This document shows, piece after piece, positions 11,349 to 20,864 of a stretch of 64,000 bases of DNA. This DNA comes from Pandoraea pnomenusa (GTDB taxonomy: Bacteria; Pseudomonadota; Gammaproteobacteria; Burkholderiales; Burkholderiaceae). The notes beneath the pieces were generated by a model, which saw only the letters and a program-made list of their open reading frames with translations, was not told the origin of the DNA and ran no database searches. Location: positions 2,480,001 through 2,544,000 of the forward strand of contig NZ_CP009553.3 of the NCBI RefSeq assembly GCF_000767615.3, in the 5' to 3' direction. The position numbers and the translations under genes are program-made. Each line of letters starts with the position of its first letter. The first letter of the stretch is position 1.

Positions 11349-11999
11349 TCAGGACGCGCGCGGCGAGGCGTCGGCGTCCGTGAGCGGCATGAGCCGGCCC
11401 TGGCCGCGAATCCACGCGTGATCGGCTCGCGCGGCCATCTCTCTGTCCCCCCGGCTGTCGCCATAGGCGAACAGCACGCGCGGCGGATTGTCGCCCCACC
11501 ACGCCTCGAGGCGCCGTACCTTTTCGGGACCCCAGCAATTGGGCTTCGAGAATTGCCCGGAAAAGCGTGCCTGCTCGTCGTAGGCCAGCTCGGTGCTCAA
11601 GACGGCTTCGAACCCGACGGACGCCGCCCAGGGGCGCAGGTACAACCCCGGCGACGCACTCACCAATACCACGCGATGCCCTAGCGCACGATGCTGCCGC
11701 AATCGGGCGAGCATCTCCGGACGCAGCAGTCGGGGCAGGCGGTGAGCGACGAAATGTTGTGCGTCTCGCTCCAACTGGGCCTTTTCGCGCGCGCCGAGCG
11801 AGGCGCGCAGGAACGCCGCCTTGGCGGTGCCCCGGTCGACGACGCGCAGGGCGGCGCCGATGAGCCATGGCGCGGCGAGCACGGCGCCCGCGACGAATCG
11901 CGGCGTGCCGATCGTGTCGCGCACGAACACACGCAGGCTGTCAGTGGTGGAAATCGTGCCGTCGAAATCGAAGGCGGCGACGATGGAGGTGTCCGGCAT
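11349..11999 (-). CDS. HAD-IB family hydrolase (phosphoserine phosphatase-like)
   Basis: 216 residues with the four HAD motifs: AAFDFDGTISTTDS near residue 8 (nucleophile and acid/base Asp pair), VVLVSASPGLYL near 108, a Lys in the KVRRLEAWWG region near 160, and YGDSRGDREM near 178. The helical cap after motif I is the C1 type, which places it in subfamily IB with phosphoserine phosphatase-like enzymes. The substrate is unknown. It lies 6 bases after the small bcsR-like gene and 22 bases before the FUSC gene, all on the minus strand, which suggests one operon divergent from cellulose synthesis. Confidence 0.82.
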   Translation of the reverse strand: MPDTSIVAAFDFDGTISTTDSLRVFVRDTIGTPRFVAGAVLAAPWLIGAALRVVDRGTAKAAFLRASLGAREKAQLERDAQHFVAHRLPRLLRPEMLARLRQHRALGHRVVLVSASPGLYLRPWAASVGFEAVLSTELAYDEQARFSGQFSKPNCWGPEKVRRLEAWWGDNPPRVLFAYGDSRGDREMAARADHAWIRGQGRLMPLTDADASPRAS

Positions 12000-12005
12000 G
12001 CGAGC

Positions 12006-12230
12006 TCAGTGCGCCGCGCGCGAATTGGCAACGGCGACGAGGTGGGGCCAACGCTCTGCGGCCTGCCGATAGGCCGCCACGGCTTGTTCGTCCCGATAGA
12101 ACGGCAACACGTCGCTGCCGATGACGTCGCGCAGGCGATCGACGTCCGAGGGGTGGCGTCGCTCGATCATCGTGTCGGCGTTGTCTGGCAAGGGGGTGTG
12201 GGACGGTTCGTTCCGGGTCATGTCGGGCAT
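12006..12230 (-). CDS. bcsR: BcsR-like small cellulose biosynthesis protein
   Basis: 74 residues from the ATG at 12230 (71 if the internal ATG at 12221 is used). The C-terminal half has SDVDRLRDVIG, then a Tyr (PFYRDEQ), then AAYRQAAERWPHLVAVAN. This parallels the E. coli BcsR (YhjR) pattern in which a helix is followed by Tyr and a terminal helix with RWPLLAEF. In E. coli BcsR binds BcsQ and supports assembly of the Bcs secretion complex. Here the gene is divergent from bcsB and heads a minus-strand group with the HAD and FUSC genes. Assignment rests on a short motif plus position, so it is moderate. A profile search with the BcsR family model would settle it. Confidence 0.6.
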   Translation of the reverse strand: MPDMTRNEPSHTPLPDNADTMIERRHPSDVDRLRDVIGSDVLPFYRDEQAVAAYRQAAERWPHLVAVANSRAAH

Positions 12231-12281
12231 TCTATACGGTGGCGAAGGCGCACGGCAACGATGGTTGTCGACCCGTCGGCC

Positions 12282-12300
12282 GTTGTACCGGCGGTACGAC
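12282..12300. promoter_or_regulatory. candidate operator, GTTGTACCG-G-CGGTACGAC
   Basis: A 19-bp dyad with 8 of 9 pairs and a perfect GTACCG-G-CGGTAC core, in the 278-bp divergent region between bcsR and bcsB. Position and symmetry suggest a binding site for a dimeric regulator that could control both directions. No specific regulator is proposed. Confidence 0.35.
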
Positions 12301-12508
12301 ACCCGGAGCGCAATGTGCGCTTGATTACTTGCGTGCAGGCAAGCTAGCATGGCGCAACGTACCGTTTCCTGAGACACGGGCAACGCTGTCCCGCCGGACC
12401 CGGGCAACCTTCGGATTGCTGCACGACGACGCTCGGCGTCGGGTCGATCAGGCGAGGCGCGCGTCGAGATGGCGAGATTGCAGCCCACGAACAGATGAGG
12501 CATCGACA

Positions 12509-14878
12509 ATGCGGCTTCGAGAGTCTTGCTCGCGCTACAACAACGTTACAAAAGTCACCGCCGTCTGTCTGCTGGTCGTTGCGGCGATGGGTCCGGCGGG
12601 CGTCGGGCCCGCGCAGGCGGCTCCCGCGGGTGCCGGCAAGACCGGCAAACCTGCCACAGGCGCTGCCGCGGTCGCGGCCCCGGATGTGGCGTCCGGTGCC
12701 ACAGCGGCATCCGACGCCGGTGCACTCGTCCTGGCGCCGCCCGCGCCCGGCACGAGCCAGCGGACGGTCACGTTCGCGCAACTTGGACAGACCAACGGTT
12801 TGCGCCTGCGCGGCACCGAAGGGTCGGGCGACGTAAGCTTCGGAATCCGACTCGATCAGACCGTGGCGTCGGCGCTGCTGCGTCTGCGCTACGCGTATTC
12901 TCCCGCGCTGCTTCCCGATCTCTCGCAACTCAAGGTATATCTGAACGAGGAGTTGATCGCCACGCTGCCGTTCAGCAAGCAGGACGGGGGCAAGAACCTC
13001 GTGCGCGAGATTGCGCTCGACCCCCGCATGCTCTCGGGCTTCAATCGCGTGCGTCTCGTGCTCATCGGGCATTACACGATGGAATGCGAGGACCCGACGC
13101 ATTCCAGTCTCTGGGCCGACGTGAGCCCGCAAAGCGAGATCGTCACGAGCACGCAACCGCTTACGCTGCGCAACGACCTGGCCACGCTGCCGTCGCCGTT
13201 CTTCGATCGCCACGACAACCGCGATCAATCGATCCCTTTCGTTTTCGGCGCGCCGCCGTCGCTTGCCGTGGTGCACGCCGCCGGTGTGGTGGCGACCTGG
13301 GCGGGGGCGATCGGCGACTACCGCCGCACGCGCTTCCCGGTCTCGGTGAATGTGCTGCCGTCGAAGCACGCCATCGTGTTCGTCACGAACGACACCCTGT
13401 TGCCCGGGTTGGCGCTCTCGAAGGTCGATGCGCCGACGCTGCGCATGATGTCGAACCCGAACGACCCGTCGCTCAAGCTGCTGGTCGTTCAGGGGCGTGA
13501 CGCCAAGGACCTGGAGACGGCGGCCCTTGCGCTCGTCTCCGGGCGCGCCGCGCTGTCGGGCGATACCGCGCGCATTGCCGCGCTCACGCCCTTGCCGCCG
13601 CGCCCGGCCTACGACGCGCCGCGCTGGGTTCGCACCGACCGTCCGGTGAAGTTCGGCGAGCTGGTGGAGAACCCCAACGACCTGCAGGCGAGCGGCTACA
13701 TGCCGTGGCCGATTCGTATCCCGCTGAACCTGCCGGCCGACCTGCTGACCTGGCAGAACACTGGCGTGCCGATGGAGCTGAAGTATCGCTATACGCCGCC
13801 GGTCAAGGCCGACGACTCGTCGCTGAGCGTGTCGATCAACGACCAGTTCGTGCGGGCGTATCGTCTGCGTGCGGCCGGTGCCAGCGCCGACCGAAGCCAC
13901 ATGCTCGTCGATCTGCTGTCCGACGGCACCATGGCCGATCGCAAGTCGGTGCGCATCCCGGCGTTCCAGGTGGGCGCGCGCAACTCGCTGTCGTTCCAGT
14001 TTGCGATGGAGCCGCACAAGGAAGGCTTGTGCAGCCAGACGATCACCAATGCGGCGCGCTCGGCCATCGACGCCGATTCGACGATCGACTTCAGCGGTCT
14101 GCCGCACTACGCCGAGATGCCGAACCTGAACTTCTTCGTCGGCAGCGGCTTCCCGTTCACGAAATACGCCGATCTCGCGCAGACCGCCGTCGTGACGTCG
14201 AAAACACCCGACACCGCGGAGCTCGAAACGGTGTTCTCGGCGTTGGGCCAGTTTGGCCGTTCCACCGGAACCTATGCCGACCGCTTCGAGGTGCTCGACA
14301 CCACGCAGACTGACCGCTTCAAGGATCGTGACCTGCTGCTCGTGGGCGGTAAGGACGTGGCGGCGCTGCTCAACAAGTGGGGCAAGAATCTGCCTCTGAT
14401 CATCGACGAGCAGAGCCGCGTGCTGTCGGCGCAGCCGCAGGGTTTTCGCGGTGATGGCGCCACGGGGTCTTCCATGGCGGCGAGCCGCGTGGCGCCCGAG
14501 CGCATGGATGCGCAGTCGGACGGGATGTTGGCCGCACTGATCGGCTTCGAATCGCCGGTGAGTTCGTCGCGCTCGGTCGTGGCGATCAATGCGTCGAACG
14601 ACGCGGCATTGCTCAAGGTCGTCAACGCCATCGACGACAACGTGCGCGGCTCGGCGATCCATGGCGATCTCGCGGTGGTGACCGACAATCGCACCGAGTC
14701 CTTCCGGCTTGGCAAGACCTACTTCGTGGGAGACGTGAGTTGGTGGACTCGCATTCGCTACCACCTCTCGAGTCACCCGATCCTGGTCGGCCTTGTGGCC
14801 TTGCTCGCGGCATTTGCGATCGCGCTCAAGTGCTTCGGCTGGCTGCAGCGTCGCGCTGCCCGTCGTCTGGAGAAGTAA
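12509..14878 (+). CDS. bcsB: cellulose synthase periplasmic subunit BcsB
   Basis: 789 residues. BcsB is the membrane-anchored periplasmic partner of BcsA and guides the nascent glucan. Visible are an N-terminal signal (hydrophobic TAVCLLVVAAMGPAGVG, then AQAAPAG), an Ala/Gly-rich linker, a beta-rich ectodomain beginning RTVTFAQLGQTNGLRLRG, the BcsB segment HYTMECEDPTHSSLWADV near 190, and a C-terminal membrane anchor ILVGLVALLAAFAIALKCF near 757-775 with a short basic tail. The frame opens at 12239, but only the start at 12509 exposes a signal peptide directly. A GAGG lies upstream. It is the first gene of the plus-strand bcs operon. In E. coli bcsB follows bcsA. Confidence 0.93.
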   Translation: MRLRESCSRYNNVTKVTAVCLLVVAAMGPAGVGPAQAAPAGAGKTGKPATGAAAVAAPDVASGATAASDAGALVLAPPAPGTSQRTVTFAQLGQTNGLRLRGTEGSGDVSFGIRLDQTVASALLRLRYAYSPALLPDLSQLKVYLNEELIATLPFSKQDGGKNLVREIALDPRMLSGFNRVRLVLIGHYTMECEDPTHSSLWADVSPQSEIVTSTQPLTLRNDLATLPSPFFDRHDNRDQSIPFVFGAPPSLAVVHAAGVVATWAGAIGDYRRTRFPVSVNVLPSKHAIVFVTNDTLLPGLALSKVDAPTLRMMSNPNDPSLKLLVVQGRDAKDLETAALALVSGRAALSGDTARIAALTPLPPRPAYDAPRWVRTDRPVKFGELVENPNDLQASGYMPWPIRIPLNLPADLLTWQNTGVPMELKYRYTPPVKADDSSLSVSINDQFVRAYRLRAAGASADRSHMLVDLLSDGTMADRKSVRIPAFQVGARNSLSFQFAMEPHKEGLCSQTITNAARSAIDADSTIDFSGLPHYAEMPNLNFFVGSGFPFTKYADLAQTAVVTSKTPDTAELETVFSALGQFGRSTGTYADRFEVLDTTQTDRFKDRDLLLVGGKDVAALLNKWGKNLPLIIDEQSRVLSAQPQGFRGDGATGSSMAASRVAPERMDAQSDGMLAALIGFESPVSSSRSVVAINASNDAALLKVVNAIDDNVRGSAIHGDLAVVTDNRTESFRLGKTYFVGDVSWWTRIRYHLSSHPILVGLVALLAAFAIALKCFGWLQRRAARRLEK

Positions 14879-16126
14879 ATGGAATGCGCCGAGAGCTACG
14901 GCCGGCGCCGTCGTGCCGTGTTACGTGCGCTTGCAGCGTGCGGCGCGGGGCCGGTGCTCGCCGGCCTGTCGCAGACGGCGCACGCCGCGTCGCCGAACGC
15001 GGCACGTCCCGCGACATTCACCGACGGGGCGGGCAACAGCATGGGTGCGCGGTCATGCGCGGGTGCCGGCTGGCCTGACTGGACGCGCTTCAAGGCAGGC
15101 TTTCTGAGCGACGACGGACGCGTGATCGACCGCAGCGAGAGCGACCAGCGCACCGTGTCGGAGGGGCAGGCGTATGCGTTGATGTTCGCGCTCGTGGCGA
15201 ACGATCGCGCCGCCTTCGACAGGGTACTGGATTGGACCGTCAACAACCTGGCGAGGGGCGACCTCACCGCGCATCTTCCCGCGTGGCTCTGGGGGCGAAA
15301 GGACGACGGCCAGTGGGGCGTGCTCGACACCAATCCCGCGAGCGACGCCGACATGTGGATCGCTTACGCGCTAGGCGAGGCGGGCCGACTGTGGAAGGAG
15401 CGACGCTACTTCGCACTGGGCGCACTGCTCGCCCGGCGCATTGCCGCCGAGGAGACAGATTTCGTACCGGGGCTCGGGCGCACGCTGCTCCCGGCGCCCG
15501 TCGGCTTCCACCCGGCCAAGGATCTCTGGCGACTCAACCCGAGTTACGTGCCGATGCAGGTGGTCAGGCGTCTGGCAGGATTGTTCCCGGACAGTGGATG
15601 GGCGCAACTGATCACGTCCTCGCTCAAGCAGATCACGCTGACGGCGCCGCCGCTGGGTTTCGCGCCTGAATGGGCGATGTATCGCGCCGGTCGCGGCTTC
15701 GAGATCGATCCGGAAACGAAGGGCGAAGGCAGCTACAACGCCATCCGTGTTTATCTCTGGGCAGGCATGCTGGCACCGGGAGGCGATGACTTTCGCGCGT
15801 TGACGCATAGCTTCGGCGGCATGCTCAAATACGTTGCGCAGCATGGCGCGCCGCCCGAGCGGGTGAATACGCGCGACGGTACGGCGAACCGCGACGGCGG
15901 GTCCGGCTTCTCGGCGGCGCTCGTGCCGCTGCTGCACGCCGTGGGCGACACGGCGCAAGCGCAGGCGCAGGCGGCGCGCGCACGCTCGCTCGATGCGCAA
16001 TCGGCCCCGGGCTACTACAGTTCGGTGCTTTCGCTGTTCGGTCTTGGTTGGCAGGACGGGCGCTACCGCTTTGCCGCCGACGGCACGTTGCAGGTGCCAT
16101 GGGAGGCGGCTTGCGCCACACGCTGA
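14879..16126 (+). CDS. bcsZ: periplasmic endo-1,4-beta-glucanase BcsZ (GH8)
   Basis: 415 residues, longer than the roughly 370 typical of BcsZ. It is a glycoside hydrolase family 8 endoglucanase that trims cellulose during export. The N-terminus RRRRAVLRALAACGAGPVLAGL looks like an export signal, and the Arg cluster is Tat-like but lacks a clean RRxFLK. The catalytic acid Glu is in SEGQAYALMFAL (about residue 96) and the conserved Asp in SDADMWIAYALGEAG (about 155). KGEGSYNAIRVYLWAGML near 280 is also typical of the family. The ATG follows the bcsB stop codon with no spacer, so translation is probably coupled. It overlaps the bcsC start by 28 bases. Confidence 0.93.
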   Translation: MECAESYGRRRRAVLRALAACGAGPVLAGLSQTAHAASPNAARPATFTDGAGNSMGARSCAGAGWPDWTRFKAGFLSDDGRVIDRSESDQRTVSEGQAYALMFALVANDRAAFDRVLDWTVNNLARGDLTAHLPAWLWGRKDDGQWGVLDTNPASDADMWIAYALGEAGRLWKERRYFALGALLARRIAAEETDFVPGLGRTLLPAPVGFHPAKDLWRLNPSYVPMQVVRRLAGLFPDSGWAQLITSSLKQITLTAPPLGFAPEWAMYRAGRGFEIDPETKGEGSYNAIRVYLWAGMLAPGGDDFRALTHSFGGMLKYVAQHGAPPERVNTRDGTANRDGGSGFSAALVPLLHAVGDTAQAQAQAARARSLDAQSAPGYYSSVLSLFGLGWQDGRYRFAADGTLQVPWEAACATR

Positions 16127-19100
16127 TCCGCTCCGCATGCATGACATGCCTGTTGATGGCCGCAGGCGCTGTGCACGTGCGCGCGGCTCCGGGGCCGACG
16201 TCGTCGACTGCCGGCGCCAACGGGGCCAACGCCGGGGCCGGCGGCGCGGTCGCGGCCAATCGCGACGTCGGCAATCTGCTCGCCAGCGCCGTGCTCTGGC
16301 AGGCCCGACATCGCAACGATCTCGCGCGTGCCGCGCTGGAAAAGGCGTTGCTCGTGCAGCCCGACCAGCCGGATGCCCTGTCGCTGCTCGGCCAGATCGA
16401 GATCGAGGAAAATCATCCGCAGCAGGCAAACCAGGCGTTGCAGAAGCTTCGTGCGCGTTATCCGAACGCCCCGGCGACGAAAGCCCTGGCGGATGTGATC
16501 CGTGTGAACACGGTCGACAAGTCCCGAATCGCACGTGCGCGATTGCTTCAACGCAGCGGCCAGGCCGACGCCGCGTTTGCCGAATACAAGGCGCTGTTCC
16601 CCGACGGCCCGCCGACGGGCCAACTCGGCGTGGAATACTTCCGGGCGCAAGCCAATGCGACCAACGGCTGGCCGGCCGCGCAACAGGGGTTGGCCGATCT
16701 GGCCAGACGCTCGCCGAACGATACGCGCGCTGCCCAGTCGCTGGCCGAGCTCATGATCGACCGGCCTTCGACGCGGCTCGCGGGCACGCGCATGGTGGCC
16801 GAGCTCGCGGCGCGCCCGAACGCCGACATGAACGCGCTGCTGCCGCTCTGGCAGAAGGGGTTATCCAAGGCCGACGGCAACCTCGCCTGGCTGCCGCTGT
16901 ATCAGCGTTATCTGGCGCTCGCGCCGAACGATGCCGACATCCGCTCGGCGTATGACAAGCTCAACGCGCAGCAGGCCGCCCGCACGCGCATGCTCAGCGA
17001 TCCCGCATACCAGTCGCGGCAGGCGGGCATCAAGGCGCTTGATCAGGGGCGCCTGGGCGAGGCCGAGAAGTCGCTCGATGCGGCGCGCGCCAAACGGCCG
17101 AACGACGGCGAGTTGCTCGGCTCGCTCGGGCTGGTGAAGATGCGCCAGGGCGATCACAAGGCGGCCCAGGCGCTGTTTGCCGAAGCGCTGCGCAAGGATC
17201 CGGAGAACGCGGGCAAGTGGCGCAGCCTGCTCAAGACATCGCAGTTCTGGGGCGCCATGTCGGCCGCGCGCGAAGCCCGCGACGCCGGCCGACTGGCCGA
17301 AGCCGACCGTCTGGTGCGCAGCGCGCTGGCAAGCGATCCTCGCAATCCTGACGGACTCGCATTGCTCGGCGACATTGCGCTCGACGACAAGCGCGATGAC
17401 GACGCCGAGCGACTTTTCCAGCAGGCGCTGAAGATCGAGCCCGACAACGATACGGCGCTGCGCGGAATGATCACGCTGTATTCGCGCCAGCAACGCCGCA
17501 CGGCGCTTGCGAATCTGCTCGGCGACCTGCGCCGCCGTTTCCCACAGGACAAGGCGCGCTTCGACAAGGCAGAATCGGCGGCGCTCGCCGACGACGCCGA
17601 GCGCCTGATTGCCCGGGGGCACAACGGCCCGGCACTCGCGGCGCTCGAGCGTGCGGTCGCACTCGATCCGGGCAACGCCTGGACGCGTTATTCGCTCGCC
17701 AGCCTGTACCGGAAATTGCGTCTGCCGCAAATCGGCCGTGAGGTGATGGCCGAAGGCATGCGAGTGCCGCTCGACCCTGACGACCGGGCGCAAATGCTGT
17801 ATGCGCAAGCGATCTACCTGAACGTGATCGACGACGAGGCCGGCGCGCGCGCTTCGCTCGCGCAGATTCCGGCGGCGAACGCCACACCGTCGATCAAACG
17901 CATGCAAACGACACTCGCCATTCGCGATGCGGCGCGCGAGGCACGCGAGGCACGAGCGGCCGGCGACGACGCACAGGCCGAAGCGCGCTATCGCGAAGCG
18001 TTGGCCATGGCGGGCGACGATCCCGAGCTGATCGGCGAAGTGGCCCGGGCGCGCGTGGCGGCCGGTCAGCCGGAGCAGGGGCTGGCGCTCATGCGCGATT
18101 GGCTCGCCGCGCATGCCGACAAGCCGCAGCCGGATGCCCAGCTGCGCTATGCCGAGCTGCTCAACACCGCGGAGCGGGATGCGGAGCTCGGTACGTTCCT
18201 GGCCAGCATGGACCCGGCCGTCCTTGGCGCCGATCAGCGCGACGAATGGCGGGACCTGCAGGATCGGCTCGCGCTGCGCCAGGCCGACCGCGCGCGCGCG
18301 CTGGGCGACTTCACCACGGCACGCGCGAAGCTCGATCCGTTGCTCTCGCGCCAGCCGCCCGACAAGCGCGCCTTGTCGACGTTGGGCGACATCTATTTCG
18401 ACGAGCGGCGCTATGACGACGCTCGCAAGATCGCCGAAGATCAGATCCGTCAGGACCCGAACGATCAGGACGCACGGCTTTCGCTCGTACGCGTGCTCTA
18501 CGAGATGCAGGACGACGAGGCCGCCAATCGCGAGCTCGATCGCGCGCTGGCCGAGGCGCCGCCCGACGACGTCTGGACGCAGTTGGCCGCGGTACGACGC
18601 CTGAATGCGATGCAGCGCTACGACGAAGCCATCGCGTTGAACGACAGGCTGCGCGCGCAGTTTCCCGATACGCCTGCGGTGACGGTGCAACGCGGTCGAA
18701 TCGCGCAATCGCAACGCCACTACAACGAGGCCAAGGCGTGGTACGACCAGGCACGCAAGGAAGAGATCGTGCAGGGGGCATTGCCGGGCTATGACGGCAT
18801 GACATCGGCCGAATCGGCGATCGATTCGCTCGAGGCGCGGCGCAACAGTTATGTCGCGGCGGGCTATGAAATCGACCAGAAGAAGGGCGACGGCGGCATT
18901 TCGATGTTCAACGCGCGGGCCGTGCCGCTGTATGGTCAATATGCCGTGGGTTACGACGGCCATGTGTTTGCCCAGACCGATTACGTCAGCGCGGACTCGG
19001 GCGACCTGCCGCTCAATGGCACTTCGGAATTCGGCACGCTGCCGTTGCTGAACGTGCCGTCGTTTCGAGCGGCCAATCCCGGGGTGCTCGCCGACTATGG

Positions 19101-19992
19101 CACGAAGCGGCAGAAGGCGCACGGACAGGCGCTCATGCTCGGCTACGAGAACGACTGGATTCGCGCCGACATCGGCCACACGCCGATCGGCTTCCCCGTA
19201 TCGTATGTGACGGGCGGCGTGCGCCTGTTCGGCAATCTGGGGCGCTATAACTATTGGGTCGATGCGTCGCGCCGCCCGATGACCGGCAGCATGGTGTCAT
19301 ACGCCGGCGCGAATCTGCCGCTGCCCGAGATCTTCGGGGACGGCAAGTGGGGCGGCGTGAGACGCGACGCGCTCACGTTCCACGCGTCGCGCGACTTCCC
19401 CAAGTGGGGCATCTTCGGCGAGGCAAGCGTGGCGCGGCTCACCGGGGAGAATGTGCTCAACAATACGGAAGTGTCGGCGCGCGCCGGCGTGGATCTGCCG
19501 CTCATCTACAAGCGCGACATGCGCATGAACACGGGCGTGACGCTGTTCTTCGACAGCTTTGCGCAGAATGAGCGTTTCTATACCTATGGCCACGGCGGCT
19601 ATTACAGCCCGCAGACCTACGTGTCTCTGACACTGCCGCTGGAGTGGTACGGTCGCACCCAGCGCTGGTCGTACTACCTGCGCGGCTCGGTGTCCTTCTC
19701 GCAAAGTCAGGAGAAGTCGATGCCTTACTTCCCCACGAACGGCGCGCTGCAAGCGGCCAGTGGCGACCTCACGTATGGGTCCGGCGGCGGTTTCGGTGTC
19801 GGTTTCTCGTTGCTCGGGCGTGCCGAATACTGGATCAACCGGCACTGGGTGATCGGGGGGCAGGTGCAGTTCGAACGCTCCGACTACTATGCGCCGAACC
19901 GCTTCCTTGTCTATATGCGGTACCACTTCGATGCCCGTCGCGGCGATGTCCCGATGCCGCCGTCGCCGGTTCGCCCGATCTGGAGTTACTGA
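16099..19992 (+). CDS. bcsC: cellulose export outer-membrane protein BcsC
   Basis: 1297 residues. The signal peptide MGGGLRHTLIRSACMTCLLM is followed by a long array of TPR-like helical repeats (about residues 60-900, for example NDLARAALEKALLVQPDQPDALSLLG) and a C-terminal BCSC_C beta-barrel from about 930, ending RFLVYMRYHF. TPRs span the periplasm and bind peptidoglycan, and the barrel forms the glucan exit pore. The frame is open from 16048. The start at 16099 has CAGGTG just upstream and an intact signal, whereas the ATG at 16141 has no ribosome binding site and would shorten the signal. It overlaps the end of bcsZ by 28 bases. Confidence 0.92.
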   Translation: MGGGLRHTLIRSACMTCLLMAAGAVHVRAAPGPTSSTAGANGANAGAGGAVAANRDVGNLLASAVLWQARHRNDLARAALEKALLVQPDQPDALSLLGQIEIEENHPQQANQALQKLRARYPNAPATKALADVIRVNTVDKSRIARARLLQRSGQADAAFAEYKALFPDGPPTGQLGVEYFRAQANATNGWPAAQQGLADLARRSPNDTRAAQSLAELMIDRPSTRLAGTRMVAELAARPNADMNALLPLWQKGLSKADGNLAWLPLYQRYLALAPNDADIRSAYDKLNAQQAARTRMLSDPAYQSRQAGIKALDQGRLGEAEKSLDAARAKRPNDGELLGSLGLVKMRQGDHKAAQALFAEALRKDPENAGKWRSLLKTSQFWGAMSAAREARDAGRLAEADRLVRSALASDPRNPDGLALLGDIALDDKRDDDAERLFQQALKIEPDNDTALRGMITLYSRQQRRTALANLLGDLRRRFPQDKARFDKAESAALADDAERLIARGHNGPALAALERAVALDPGNAWTRYSLASLYRKLRLPQIGREVMAEGMRVPLDPDDRAQMLYAQAIYLNVIDDEAGARASLAQIPAANATPSIKRMQTTLAIRDAAREAREARAAGDDAQAEARYREALAMAGDDPELIGEVARARVAAGQPEQGLALMRDWLAAHADKPQPDAQLRYAELLNTAERDAELGTFLASMDPAVLGADQRDEWRDLQDRLALRQADRARALGDFTTARAKLDPLLSRQPPDKRALSTLGDIYFDERRYDDARKIAEDQIRQDPNDQDARLSLVRVLYEMQDDEAANRELDRALAEAPPDDVWTQLAAVRRLNAMQRYDEAIALNDRLRAQFPDTPAVTVQRGRIAQSQRHYNEAKAWYDQARKEEIVQGALPGYDGMTSAESAIDSLEARRNSYVAAGYEIDQKKGDGGISMFNARAVPLYGQYAVGYDGHVFAQTDYVSADSGDLPLNGTSEFGTLPLLNVPSFRAANPGVLADYGTKRQKAHGQALMLGYENDWIRADIGHTPIGFPVSYVTGGVRLFGNLGRYNYWVDASRRPMTGSMVSYAGANLPLPEIFGDGKWGGVRRDALTFHASRDFPKWGIFGEASVARLTGENVLNNTEVSARAGVDLPLIYKRDMRMNTGVTLFFDSFAQNERFYTYGHGGYYSPQTYVSLTLPLEWYGRTQRWSYYLRGSVSFSQSQEKSMPYFPTNGALQAASGDLTYGSGGGFGVGFSLLGRAEYWINRHWVIGGQVQFERSDYYAPNRFLVYMRYHFDARRGDVPMPPSPVRPIWSY

Positions 19993-19995
19993 CTT

Positions 19996-20088
19996 ATGCG
20001 CGACTGCATCGATGTCACCTTCAACGCGCCGGATTTGCGTGCACCGCGCCCGGCGGCCAGTGCCACCGACTGGGAGGTCGCATGCTGA
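19996..20088 (+). CDS. 30-codon ORF between bcsC and bcsQ
   Basis: A short frame begins ATG CGC GAC TGC 3 bases after the bcsC stop codon and ends in a TGA that overlaps the bcsQ start (ATGCTGA). It encodes MRDCIDVTFNAPDLRAP and then a short Pro/Ala-rich stretch ending DWEVAC. It has no membrane helix, so it is not BcsF, and I recognise no homologue. It fills the whole bcsC-bcsQ gap exactly. That fits a coupling peptide that delivers ribosomes to bcsQ, or it may be chance. Confidence 0.3.
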   Translation: MRDCIDVTFNAPDLRAPRPAASATDWEVAC

Positions 20089-20864
20089 CGCTCATCGCCG
20101 TCGTCTCGAGCGCGGGAGGGGCTGGCCGCAGTACGGTGTGCGCACACCTGGCCACGCAACTGGCTCATGCGTCGCATCCGGCCGCCGTGATCGAGCTCGA
20201 TGCGCAGAACAGTCTTGCCGCGCTGCTCGGCTTGCGCGAAACCTGCGAGGCGGGCGTGCTGACCGAGGGTGTCGCGCCCGATGGTTGGCGCACGATCGTG
20301 CGCGACACTCCGCCAGGCGTCGCGCTGCTGCCCGCCGGACACAGCAATGCCGCGAGCGTCGCAGCCATGGCGCAGTGGCTGCGCGACGACACCGGCGGAC
20401 TGCGTCGCCAACTCGGCGCTGCGGGATTGCCCGATGGCGCCCGGGTGTTCATCGACACGCCGCGACTTCCGGACGCGATGACACAGGCATTGATGGCGAG
20501 CGCCGATCTGGTGCTGGGGGTCGTGCCGGTCACCACGACCGGCTGCGTCACGCAACCCGATCTGATGACCGCATGCGCCGGACGTGTGCAGATGGTGCCG
20601 AACCTGGCCGCAGCGAGCTCGCCGCTCAACAACGACTTGCTGCATCTGATCCAGGGGCGCGGTGGGGATGCCGTCGTGCCGTTGCGCATTCACCGCGATG
20701 AAGCCGTCGGTATTGCCGGCGCCGCCGGCGAACCGTTGGCGAAGGCCGGACACGGCTCGCAGGCCGCGCTCGACTTCGTTGAGCTCGCGGCCTGGGTGCT
20801 GCGCGCCACGACGCCCGACGACGGGACCGGCACGCCGGGCTCGGCGGGGAGGGCGGTACCATGA
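20082..20864 (+). CDS. bcsQ: cellulose biosynthesis protein BcsQ (MinD/ParA-like)
   Basis: 260 residues of the SIMIBI P-loop ATPase class. BcsQ acts at the inner membrane with BcsR and is needed for cellulose export and polar localisation in enterobacteria. The P-loop is IAVVSSAGGAGRSTVCAHLA. It has the GGxGxST skeleton but no signature Lys at the start (Ser-Ala) and Arg where ParA/MinD have Lys. E. coli BcsQ also departs from the ParA consensus here. FIDTPRLPDAM provides the switch-like Asp. GGGAGG lies 7 bases before the ATG. The stop codon overlaps the bcsA start by 4 bases (ATGA), so translation of BcsQ and BcsA is probably coupled. Confidence 0.88.
   Translation: MLTLIAVVSSAGGAGRSTVCAHLATQLAHASHPAAVIELDAQNSLAALLGLRETCEAGVLTEGVAPDGWRTIVRDTPPGVALLPAGHSNAASVAAMAQWLRDDTGGLRRQLGAAGLPDGARVFIDTPRLPDAMTQALMASADLVLGVVPVTTTGCVTQPDLMTACAGRVQMVPNLAAASSPLNNDLLHLIQGRGGDAVVPLRIHRDEAVGIAGAAGEPLAKAGHGSQAALDFVELAAWVLRATTPDDGTGTPGSAGRAVP

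Noticed and set aside
12344..14776. An 810-codon minus-strand frame covering bcsB
   Set aside because: Antisense shadow with His/Arg-rich composition; bcsB has signal peptide, ectodomain and anchor.
16861..19179. A 772-codon minus-strand frame inside bcsC
   Set aside because: Shadow of the TPR-coding strand; no domain, and bcsC is continuous.
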